Shown here: positions 57,672 through 63,867 of the stretch, piece after piece
Layout of the letters: every line of letters begins with the position of its first letter
How positions within the stretch are numbered: the first letter of the stretch is position 1
From: Verrucomicrobiales bacterium
Lineage (GTDB): Bacteria; Verrucomicrobiota; Verrucomicrobiia; Verrucomicrobiales; DEV007
Assembly (NCBI GenBank): GCA_016795505.1
Contig: JAEUHH010000016.1
Coordinates: 53,008 to 117,007, forward strand
Length of the DNA stretch: 64,000 nucleotides
Direction of reading: 5' to 3'
The notes under the pieces: generated by a model
What the model saw: the letters and a program-made list of their open reading frames with translations, nothing else
Told to the model about the DNA's origin: nothing
The model's database searches: none
Program-made: the position numbers and the translations under genes

Positions 57672-58145
57672 TTATTTTCGGGTAGGGCGCCCGCTCAAGA
57701 TTGCAGCAATCGCCCTCTCACGAAGTAACCGTGACTCCCGGTCCGACGGATCTCCTGGACTGATGCCGTAAAGAAAGATCTCCCAATACTTTGTGTTTTC
57801 GGGGATCGCGATCGCTATTTGAGTCCAGGTCTCAGACATATCGACGGCTACGTCCAGGCCGTTCGGGGCTCGCCGAAAGGTGGGTCGAGGCTGCTCACCT
57901 CCGGCACCGATCCATTCAGCAACTTCTTCGAGCGAAGAGAAGGCTGATCTCTCACTCGAATATCGCAAATGGCCCACTTCGAGATTCCCGTCCTTCGTCT
58001 TCCACTGCCACAGGTCAGCAACGTCCGTTCCAGATGGCATGAATTCCGGCGGAAGATCGACTTCGTATCCCCAAAAACGATCTTCGGTTTTTGAGCAGCC
58101 CGAAAGAGCGATTGCGAAAAAGGCCAGTGAAGTCGGGATGTTCAT
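57672..58145 (-). CDS. cassette lipoprotein of unknown function
   Basis: 157 residues starting MNIPTSLAFFAIALSGCSKT, a signal peptide with a lipobox (LSGC), so it is probably anchored by lipidated Cys17. The mature part is a small soluble domain (YEVDLPPEFMPSGTDVADLW, NTKYWEIFLYGISPG), not recognised. The stop lies 10 bp from the end of long repeat copy 1. ATG 58145 was chosen for the leader; the frame is open to 58226 through the recombination site. Confidence 0.8.
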   Translation of the reverse strand: MNIPTSLAFFAIALSGCSKTEDRFWGYEVDLPPEFMPSGTDVADLWQWKTKDGNLEVGHLRYSSERSAFSSLEEVAEWIGAGGEQPRPTFRRAPNGLDVAVDMSETWTQIAIAIPENTKYWEIFLYGISPGDPSDRESRLLRERAIAAILSGRPTRK

Positions 58146-58270
58146 GCCACAACGTTTGAGGCATGGCAGCCCGATCCGGGAGCGTGGCCTCGATAGGAGG
58201 TTAAGGGTTTGAATCAAGGAAGTCAATCAACTCGCGGCGGGGTCGGGCTTGCCAGCGTCGGCTTGTTTGG
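58146..58270 (-). repeat. attC-like site
   Basis: About 125 bp. Minus strand: CCAAACAAGCCGACGCTGGC at the proximal end, GGATCGGGCTGCCATGCCTC near the distal end, closing CAAACGTTGTGGC directly at the next ATG. Inner arms GCCCGACCCCG and GATCGGGC pair. The loop carries AAACCCTTAACC. It overlaps the last 16 codons of the upstream gene. Confidence 0.68.
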
Positions 58271-58777
58271 TCCTGTTGAGTGTGCCTTCAGCTTCTCAAG
58301 TCGCCGAGTGTCTTCCATCGAAATGTAGAGTTGGAGAATCTCCTCTTTCGTAAAGTGTTCCTCCAGTCTCGGCGCAAGAAAATAGGAAGTGGTATGACGA
58401 CTGTATATTTCCATTCCAGATTGGGGTTCCGGCAATAGACTCAATGCGACCGAAAGAGTCAGGGTCTGTGTCCCGGGAACGTGGACAGGCGGTCCGTCAC
58501 GAAATAGGTTCGAACAGATCGCTTTCGTGATAGCGAAAAAATCGATCCCATTGTGTTCATAGAATCGAGGATCTACCCGTTCCAAAATCAGAGCTTTCTC
58601 CGCCGCTGTAAGAGCATCGTTTGATGGGGGAACAATCCGGCTGAGATCAATCGTTTTTGCTGAATCTCGGAAGGGGGCAGACCAATGGTAGAGATAAATG
58701 GAGACTGAAATGCCCCCTAAAAATCCGACTAGAAGAAGGACTCCGAAAATCTTTGCGGCTTTTCGCCTCTTCTTCAT
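58223..58777 (-). CDS. cassette membrane protein resembling a degenerate GT51 transglycosylase
   Basis: 184 residues: basic start, one membrane span (FGVLLLVGFLGGISVSIYLY, 11-30) and a partial match to the penicillin-binding-protein transglycosylase domain: RFYEHNGIDFFAITKAICSN (71-90), PGTQTLTLSVALSL in place of GGSTITQQLAKNL, and RLEEHFTKEEILQLYIS (138-153) for the ERRLSKDEILELYLN helix. In active enzymes a Glu precedes the D-x-x-F; here it is Val68, so it is probably inactive as a polymerase. The domain is shorter than usual (about 175). It could instead bind lipid II or glycan. Confidence 0.7.
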   Translation of the reverse strand: MKKRRKAAKIFGVLLLVGFLGGISVSIYLYHWSAPFRDSAKTIDLSRIVPPSNDALTAAEKALILERVDPRFYEHNGIDFFAITKAICSNLFRDGPPVHVPGTQTLTLSVALSLLPEPQSGMEIYSRHTTSYFLAPRLEEHFTKEEILQLYISMEDTRRLEKLKAHSTGPNKPTLASPTPPRVD

Positions 58778-58783
58778 TTTCTA

Positions 58784-58907
58784 GACGGAACGTCGAGTCC
58801 TCCTACGCCTGACCGGGGGCGAGGCTTCGACTGCGGATTGAGGTTGTAGCGGTCATGACGGGTGGAACTGGAGGCGGGTCAGGCGTTAGGAGTGACGGCT
58901 TGTTCGG
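58784..58907 (-). repeat. attC-like site (twin of 59313-59435)
   Basis: Minus strand: GAACAAGCCGTCACTCCTAA then CGCCTGACC, pairing with GGTCAGGCGTAGGAG, with one unpaired A in the first arm, as in the extrahelical bases of attC sites; closes CTCGACGTTCCG. Very similar to the site on the other side of the 58908-59306 gene. Confidence 0.75.
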
Positions 58908-59306
58908 TCATTGCTTTGTTTGGGTGAAAAACGTCCGCACTTTGGAGGCAAGAGTGTCAAGGCTGCCAGCGTCCAGATAAACAGGCGCATACACGTTCCA
59001 GTCGTCTTCTAGGTTGTTGTTAAGGATGACAACATCGAGTCTGATGTGACCCAATCTGTCGCTAGTCGCGGCAAGGTCGAGATCTCCTTCGATAGCTGCC
59101 CAGTGGCGCTCTCCCTCCCATCCCTTCCAATCGCGAGCTAAGGAATCAAAGAGGTCGATCAGGAACGCAGTGTCTGTGTATCCCCATATTCCCTTCTTCG
59201 CAGAGATTGAATCGCCAGCCAACTCGACATCGAAGTAGTCTCCGTTCCGATTACTGAACGTCAATGTGCGCCCGCCTCTAGTCGATTTGATGATTACGGG
59301 TTCCAT
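58908..59306 (-). CDS. cassette hypothetical protein
   Basis: 132 residues, cytoplasmic, not recognised. Beta-rich start (VIIKSTRGGRTLTFSNRNGD, YFDVELAGD), then a helical part (FLIDLFDSLARDWKGWEGER) and a second beta part (HIRLDVVILNNN). This layout resembles small immunity- or DUF-type proteins that cap beta sheets, but no family can be named. Flanked by two nearly identical recombination sites. Confidence 0.75.
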   Translation of the reverse strand: MEPVIIKSTRGGRTLTFSNRNGDYFDVELAGDSISAKKGIWGYTDTAFLIDLFDSLARDWKGWEGERHWAAIEGDLDLAATSDRLGHIRLDVVILNNNLEDDWNVYAPVYLDAGSLDTLASKVRTFFTQTKQ

Positions 59307-59312
59307 TTTTAG

Positions 59313-59435
59313 ACCGAACGTCGAGTCCTCCTACGCCTGACCGGGGGCGAGGGTGGACCACGGGGTTGAGGTTGTATTGGTCATGGCGGTTGGAGCCGGA
59401 GGTGGGTCAGGCGTTAGGAGTGACGTTTTGTTAGG
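59313..59435 (-). repeat. attC-like site (twin of 58784-58907)
   Basis: Minus strand: CCCTAACAAAACGTCACTCC, then TAACGCCTGACC pairing with GGTCAGGCGTAGGAG; closes CTCGACGTTCGGTC. Loop motif ACAACCTCAACCCC. The best-formed long site of the array. Confidence 0.77.
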
Positions 59436-59938
59436 GATTTGCGTGCGAGGTCGTTCCACGTAGCAAACATGGAGCACCCCACAGTCAGCACAACAAGTGC
59501 GTGGTAAATATGAGATTCAAAAGCTCTTGATCCATCATAGATCGACCCTGAGAACTCGGGCGTGTGCCAAAAGAATATCTTCCTGTCCGTAAATCTAAGG
59601 TCAATTCCTGAAATCTCGGCGAGCATAGTCGGCCCGAGATCAATTAGGTCGGGAAGAACGCTGCCAAAAATTGATGCGCCGACAAGAACTGTCGACTCCG
59701 GGCGAACCGAGGCCAAGATCACAACAATGAGCCCTGTTGAGATGGCGATGTCAGGCGCCGCACGAAATGGGTAGTGATGTGGGGCGATATCCAATAGCCC
59801 GTGAATCAGCACCCCCGCCGCGACCAATGCGCCACATGCGACCAAGTATTGCTTCGACGGAGATCTTGTCGGGGCAAGTATGCGCGTAGCCATTCCAGCA
59901 GCAGCAGCGCCAGTGAGCACATGGAAGAATATGTTCAT
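59414..59938 (-). CDS. cassette multi-span membrane protein, metal-dependent-hydrolase-like
   Basis: 174 residues with four or five hydrophobic segments (for example YLVACGALVAAGVLIHGLLD, IAISTGLIVVILASV, ALVVLTVGCSMFATW). Histidines and aspartates at membrane borders (FFHVLTGAAAAG, IHGLLDIAPHHYPF, GSVLPDLIDLGP) resemble the DUF457/YdjM group of membrane-bound metal-dependent hydrolases. The match is partial. The gene's last codons overlap the recombination site. Confidence 0.72.
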   Translation of the reverse strand: MNIFFHVLTGAAAAGMATRILAPTRSPSKQYLVACGALVAAGVLIHGLLDIAPHHYPFRAAPDIAISTGLIVVILASVRPESTVLVGASIFGSVLPDLIDLGPTMLAEISGIDLRFTDRKIFFWHTPEFSGSIYDGSRAFESHIYHALVVLTVGCSMFATWNDLARKSLTKRHS

Positions 59939-59943
59939 TTCTT

Positions 59944-60066
59944 GCCCTAACGTAGAGGCCGCTCGCCCGATCCCGGGAGCGCAGCCACGGTTGCAGAATA
60001 GGGAATCGGACCACGGAAGTCAATCAACTGCTGGCGGGGATCGGGTTGAGCGCGCCGGCTTGATAG
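59944..60066 (-). repeat. attC-like site
   Basis: Minus strand: ATCAAGCCGGCGCGCTCAAC then CCGATCCCCGCC, pairing with GGGATCGGGCGAGC; closes CCTCTACGTTAGGGC, 8 bases before ATG 59938. The loop shares AGTTGATTGACTTCC with the site at 58146-58270. Confidence 0.67.
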
Positions 60067-60303
60067 GCCGCCGGTGGTCCCGCGCCGGTCCGGGTGGACG
60101 GAGCCCGGGCAGCGCTGGCCCGTGAGCGTCGGTCTGGCGAAGGTCCGGTGCCGCGTCGATCCGGGCGTGTGCGGAGCATCGGTGGCGGAAGGGCGGCCGG
60201 TGCTTCGGTGATGCTGGGTCCGGTCGAACATCGGGCCGGGAAGGCGGAGGATGGGGGCGGAAGACCGGGGCGATGGATCGGAAATCCCTGGCCTATCAGA
60301 TTA

Positions 60304-61253
60304 TTATCCGATTTCGCGATCGCCCCGTTTCTCGTCCGGCGGCAGCGATATCGATATCACCGGCATTCCCACCCCTCTCTCTGTCAATCACTTTTGCGCC
60401 CGGAACGGGCTGGTGTTTTGTACGATCGGGAATCTTGGTTTTCCACAGCATCAAGCGAACCAGATCGTTCTGGATATCGACTTTTCAACCACTTGCGGCG
60501 CTCACTCAGCCGGGCGGGGACTGCCGCCGGTGACCTCCGCGGGTCGCGATCCGGGCGCCTCTTTCGCGATCACACCCTCTTGCCTCGCCGATCCAACCGG
60601 GTCTCATCTCCGATCCAGCCGGGTCTGTTCGGAGTGCCACGCGATCAGGCGCGCCCGTCAGGCGACCGGACGGGTGAGTTCAACGCGGAGGCGCGCAGGA
60701 GCGGAGGGCCGCTGAGATTTGGCTCAACTGCCATCGGCTTTTGTCGGTTTGGGTGATTTCTACATTCTCTGCGGCCCTCGGCCCTTTTGCGGCTCTGCGT
60801 TGAGAGGCCCGCGCTTCCTGAGGTCATTCAATGGATTCGGAGCCGCGGTCGCCAGAGCGTGGAAGTCGGTCCGGCGTTGCTGCCGGTATGGCGTACCACC
60901 GTCTGGCGACGGCGGCTACGGGTTGCAATCGATTGGCGACTGCTTTTCATCGGTAGCTGCGCTCGCCAGAGCGTGGCCGAGGGCATCGGGCCACCGTCTG
61001 GCGCCCGCCTCGAGGGGACACGGGCCGATGGAACGAAAACGCGGGCGCGCTTCGCGCCTTTGGACACGCTGAGAGCCGCTCCGAGCCCGGACCACGAGTC
61101 ATTCCGCCCTCCGGGAACGACAGCCGACTGACCACCTGGCTCAGCCGCTCAACACAACGCGCATCAGCGCCTTCCGGCCCCTCGACCGGGCTTGTTCAAC
61201 TATGGGTCCAGTCCACGGGTTCGTTCCTCGCCTTGGCAACACCCTTTATTGTT
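60304..61253. repeat. long non-coding repeat, copy 2 (950 bp)
   Basis: Same order of internal parts as copy 1: hairpin doublet at the same offset of 284 bp, the long inverted repeat, and the two REP-like hairpins. Differences are scattered substitutions plus the missing 16-mer. Direct orientation relative to copy 1; flanking sequences differ on both sides, which fixes the element ends near TTATCCGATTTC and CCCTTTATTGTT. Confidence 0.9.
60588..60632. repeat. dispersed 22 bp hairpin repeat, doublet F
   Basis: Units CCGATCCAACCGGGTCTCAT (+CT) and CCGATCCAGCCGGGTCTGTT (+CGG) within long repeat copy 2, matching doublet E. Confidence 0.78.
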
Positions 61254-61279
61254 CCCCTTCGGTTGGTTGTAGTGGGTGT

Positions 61280-61804
61280 TCACTTGCTGGCCTCCTGATA
61301 AGTTCGGGCGATCAGCTTCCTCCGAGAGTCCGGCTCTGAAATCAACAGAGCCTTGGAGAAGGCCCAGCCGCCTACATAGTAAACTGCAATAGCCTTCTTT
61401 GCGCTCAGCGCCTTGAGTGTCTCTTTCAGTTCAAGGCCCGCTCCCCAGTTGTTCCCAGCCAGAACAATGTTTGGCGTGTCCATCTGAGTCTCCTTCTGGT
61501 GATCCGCATCGTAGAATCGATTCAAGAACTTCTCGACTTGCTCCTTGGTGTGGTAGCCGTCTAAACCGCTAATCTGAAACCTGCCAAATGTTCCATCTGG
61601 AGCTGGCATCCAGCAGATGATCAAAATCGAGTTGGTGATGTGACGAATAACTTTGGGCTCTTCACCAGAATCAAACATCTGGTAGAGATTCATCGGCTGC
61701 CGAGGATCACTTAATGTATCTCCAAACCTCTGTGCAGGAGCGGCATTCTCTGCAAAAATCGGCAGGCTCCCAGCGATGATGGTGGCGAAAAGCAATGCTC
61801 TCAT
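61280..61804 (-). CDS. cassette exported hypothetical protein
   Basis: 174 residues with signal peptide MRALLFATIIAGSLPIFA. The mature part is a single domain (NSILIICWMPAPDGTFGRF, TPNIVLAGNNWGAGLELKET, KAIAVYYVGGWAFSKALLIS) that looks alpha/beta. No family recognised. It is followed on its 3' side by long repeat copy 2, as the lipoprotein gene at 57672 is followed by copy 1. Confidence 0.78.
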   Translation of the reverse strand: MRALLFATIIAGSLPIFAENAAPAQRFGDTLSDPRQPMNLYQMFDSGEEPKVIRHITNSILIICWMPAPDGTFGRFQISGLDGYHTKEQVEKFLNRFYDADHQKETQMDTPNIVLAGNNWGAGLELKETLKALSAKKAIAVYYVGGWAFSKALLISEPDSRRKLIARTYQEASK

Positions 61805-61825
61805 GGCGCAGGACTCGGTTGGCTG

Positions 61826-61954
61826 GGCTAACGTCGAAGCGGTGGCACCCGCAACCGGGTGCGCCAGTTCGATTCATGTTAAGGGTTTTTAATCACGGTT
61901 CAATCTCCGACTCGCGGCGGGGTAGCGGGTTGTCCACCCACGCCTTGTTGTGCG
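61826..61954 (-). repeat. attC-like site
   Basis: About 129 bp. Minus strand: GCACAACAAGGCGTGGGTGG, ACAACCCGCTACCCCGCC, loop with AAACCCTTAAC, then GGTTGCGGGTGCCACCGC and the end TTCGACGTTAGCC. The arms GCGTGGGTGG and CCACCGC pair. Closely related in sequence to the site at 55880-56006. Confidence 0.75.
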
Positions 61955-61973
61955 TTTCTTGTTCTTTAGCTTG

Positions 61974-62399
61974 TCAGTTCCACTCACAATAGACATAAAG
62001 AAGCTCCTTGTCCGGGTCATATACTTGGTAGCTCTGCGTGTTGAAACCAAGCCCCCCTTGGGAGAGAACCGTGACCCTACCGTTCGGTTCAGCGCCCCAC
62101 CACCACGGCGCGTGGGGGAGAGACGGGCGATTGGCCTCCGTAAGAACAGTCGCACGCGGCTGCAAGTATGCCGCCCTCGTCAAATTGAGTCGATAGAACG
62201 CACCACCGCTCCCAAATCCACTGGATGTTGTCCACACCTTGCCGCTTGAGGGTTTAAAGCCGCACAACTTTGCATACGACATATCCGTGGTATCGGCGAA
62301 TGCTGGTATTGTCCCGCGGAATTGTAGCCAGACGAAAAGCCCTACCGCAAGAATCAGAAGGGTTCCAACGAGAGTGATTCGTCCGATGAGCTTCTTCAT
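61974..62399 (-). CDS. cassette exported hypothetical protein
   Basis: 141 residues with an N-terminal signal anchor (MKKLIGRITLVGTLLILAVG). The outer part contains tryptophan- and glycine-rich stretches (GKVWTTSSGFGSGGAFYRLN, PHAPWWWGAEPNGRVTVLSQ) and ends YQVYDPDKELLYVYCEWN. Unknown function. ATG 62399 was chosen; a GTG 3 codons upstream lies inside the recombination site. Confidence 0.77.
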   Translation of the reverse strand: MKKLIGRITLVGTLLILAVGLFVWLQFRGTIPAFADTTDMSYAKLCGFKPSSGKVWTTSSGFGSGGAFYRLNLTRAAYLQPRATVLTEANRPSLPHAPWWWGAEPNGRVTVLSQGGLGFNTQSYQVYDPDKELLYVYCEWN

Positions 62400-62404
62400 T
62401 TCTC

Positions 62405-62493
62405 GCACAACGTCTAGCTCATCCTCGGCGGGGAGGGAAGCCTGAATTCAAACGAGAGCGTTGCCCGCCGTTGGATGGAGCGTTATTGTTCGC
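62405..62493 (-). repeat. attC-like site
   Basis: About 89 bp. Minus strand: GCGAACAATAACGCTCCATC then CAACGGCGGG, pairing with CCCGCCGAGGATGAG; closes CTAGACGTTGTGC. Overlaps the possible 3' extension of the lipoprotein gene. Confidence 0.65.
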
Positions 62494-62883
62494 TTTTCTT
62501 TCGCTGGATGGAATGAAGGTGGCATTCGAATACTGAATCCTATCGCCACCGGTAACCTCTCGTTCAAACACGATCGTCTGGCCTCGAATGAATCCCTGCC
62601 GACCATTCCTTGTGGCGATCTTTCAATGATCAGTGATGCGGTAGCCAGTCCCTCTAAAGAAGCGAGTTCCGCCGTCGTAGAGACCAGTCTCAAATTCTGA
62701 ATTCTGGGGGTTCATGCCGGCCCTGAGCAATTCGAGATCCTCCGCCGCATGAGCGATCACCTGATCAGGATTAGAAGCAGAGCGTAATTCGGTGGCAACC
62801 GGGAGCCGGTCGATGCCTTTGGTCGGAGTTGAGCATCCCGAGATGCTACCCGCGAGAAGAGCGATGCCGAGTAGTAGTCTCAT
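62419..62883 (-). pseudogene. cassette lipoprotein gene with an in-frame stop
   Basis: ATG 62883 opens MRLLLGIALLAGSISGCSTP, a lipoprotein leader (lipobox SISGC). The frame reads to a TGA at 62623-62625 (after GTGYRITDH, 86 residues). The same frame then stays open for a further 67 codons to 62419, and this part looks like protein: KIATRNGRQGFIRGQTIVFE, REVTGGDRIQYSNATFIPSS. I read this as one gene of about 154 codons broken by a nonsense change, or a short lipoprotein followed by leftover coding sequence. Confidence 0.6.
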
Positions 62884-62889
62884 TTTGTA

Positions 62890-62942
62890 GCGAACGTTCA
62901 AGAGGTGGCAGGCGAAGCCTTGCCACCCTCGCCGTGTTCGCC
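62890..62942 (-). repeat. attC-like site, short form
   Basis: 53 bp. Minus strand: GGCGAACACGGCGAGGGTGG, hairpin GGTGGCAAGGC-TTCG-CCTGCCACC, end TTGAACGTTCGC. GCGAAC and GTTCGC ends are exactly complementary. The cleanest single site in the array; it also codes the last 14 residues (GEHGEGGKASPATS) of the upstream gene. Confidence 0.82.
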
Positions 62943-63356
62943 TTTAATCACCACGAACATCCCTCGAACTGACTTCGAGCCGAGGAGCGCCGCTGTAATT
63001 AGGAGAATCGCAGCTTTGGTTAACATCGGGGCTGCCGTAGACTGAAGCACCCCAAATCCAGGTTGTGCGGTAACTGGCACAACGGTAATCATGCGAAAAA
63101 TTGCGTGCCCGAGCAAGCTCAAGCTCGATAAAACCGCGCCGAAATACGCCGCGCGAATCCGCAAAAGTAAGCCGAGACTTGATAAGGCGGCGAAGATTAA
63201 GAGGCCCAAGAGAGCATAAAAGATCGTTCGATCAAGGTCGTTGCTATTCGGCAAAACGACCAATCGCCCCAACGACGAGCCAATCTCAAGCACGCTGAAC
63301 GCGAACAGAGCGGATCCCGCTGCTACATAGGCACTTGAATTTTCAATTAGCTTCAT
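62898..63356 (-). CDS. cassette four-span membrane protein
   Basis: 152 residues with four hydrophobic spans (AYVAAGSALFAFSVLEIGSS, FYALLGLLIFAALSSLGLLL, AYFGAVLSSLSLLGHAIFRM, LTKAAILLITAALLG). Short loops, no catalytic motif seen. Function unknown. The C-terminal 14 residues are coded within the short recombination site. Confidence 0.8.
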   Translation of the reverse strand: MKLIENSSAYVAAGSALFAFSVLEIGSSLGRLVVLPNSNDLDRTIFYALLGLLIFAALSSLGLLLRIRAAYFGAVLSSLSLLGHAIFRMITVVPVTAQPGFGVLQSTAAPMLTKAAILLITAALLGSKSVRGMFVVIKGEHGEGGKASPATS

Positions 63357-63362
63357 TTTTGA

Positions 63363-63488
63363 GGCGAACGATGAGCGCGTGCACCACTATCAGCGGGGGC
63401 GCACGTCGATCGCAGGGTTGAGGTTTTAGTCAGATGGAATCATCGAAATAAACGGCTGGTAGTGGCTTTCACGGCGCGGCTTGTTCTG
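63363..63488 (-). repeat. attC-like site
   Basis: About 126 bp. Minus strand: GCAGAACAAGCCGCGCCGTG, arm GCCACTACCAGC, loop with AAAACCTCAACCCTG, arm GCTGATAGTGGTGC, end GCTCATCGTTCGCC, 9 bases before ATG 63356. Confidence 0.72.
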
Positions 63489-63549
63489 CACTCGGTTTCT
63501 TCCTGAGCTCGATTCCGAGCAGGCAATCATTGGGGCGAAAACATCGCAG

Positions 63550-63852
63550 CTACCGCCACGATGGCAGACTCTTCCTCTCATATTCCCTCCAAGAGCGTGC
63601 TTGGGGGTAAGTTCTGTGTGCACCGCGTGGGAGAAGTCCAACACTGCAAAGAACGCTACCGATGATACGTGCAGTAGCCCAGCCAATGACAAGCATGCAG
63701 GCAAATGTGATTCCACCGGTGAGAATCCCTGCATCGATCTTGAAGAGATTAGTCAAGAACCCACCCAGCAAAAACCCACCAACCAGCGTTGGCAATGCTA
63801 CCAGTGGTATCGCAAGAAATTGGGATATGTAGTATTTGCTGGTGGTGTTCAT
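63550..63852 (-). CDS. cassette small membrane protein
   Basis: 100 residues with two hydrophobic spans (FLAIPLVALPTLVGGFLLGG and ILTGGITFACMLVIGWATARII). The tail after about residue 74 (RGAHRTYPQARSWREYERKS) is less convincing, and 60 bp without a gene separate the stop from the recombination site, so a frameshift near the 3' end is possible. The start ATG lies 16 bp from the 3' end of the group II intron. Confidence 0.65.
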   Translation of the reverse strand: MNTTSKYYISQFLAIPLVALPTLVGGFLLGGFLTNLFKIDAGILTGGITFACMLVIGWATARIIGSVLCSVGLLPRGAHRTYPQARSWREYERKSLPSWR

Positions 63853-63867
63853 TTTCAGCAGATCAAG

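Larger units (their letters stand above)
59939..61279. other. gene-free stretch in the array, 1341 bp
   Basis: Holds an attC-like site (59944-60066), about 240 bp of GC-rich sequence without a supported gene (60067-60303), and long repeat copy 2 (60304-61253). The open frame 60094-60756 crosses all of these and is rejected. Confidence 0.6.
54738..63852 (-). other. putative integron gene-cassette array
   Basis: Twelve short genes, all on the minus strand, most unknown, with lower GC than the rest of the window. Gaps between genes hold 50-130 bp imperfect palindromes. On the minus strand the sites open with an AACAAG-like box after each gene and close with ACGTTC/ACGTTAGCC-type ends just before the next start codon. 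Several share a loop motif ACAACCTCAACCC or AAACCCTTAACC. These are the marks of attC sites. Genes read leftward, so attI and the integrase gene should lie to the right, beyond 64 kb. No integrase is in the window, so the assignment is inference from structure. Confidence 0.75.

Noticed and set aside
60094..60756. 220-codon frame entering long repeat copy 2
   Set aside because: Starts in unique sequence and continues into the repeat; the corresponding frame in copy 1 is not conserved upstream, so it is not a repeat-coded protein.
62448..62700. Overlapping short frames on both strands
   Set aside because: The lipoprotein frame itself gives more protein-like sequence through this region; both short frames look like shadows.
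63426..63734. 102-codon minus-strand frame
   Set aside because: Overlaps the small membrane protein in another frame and runs far into the attC-like site; at most the tail of a frameshifted gene.
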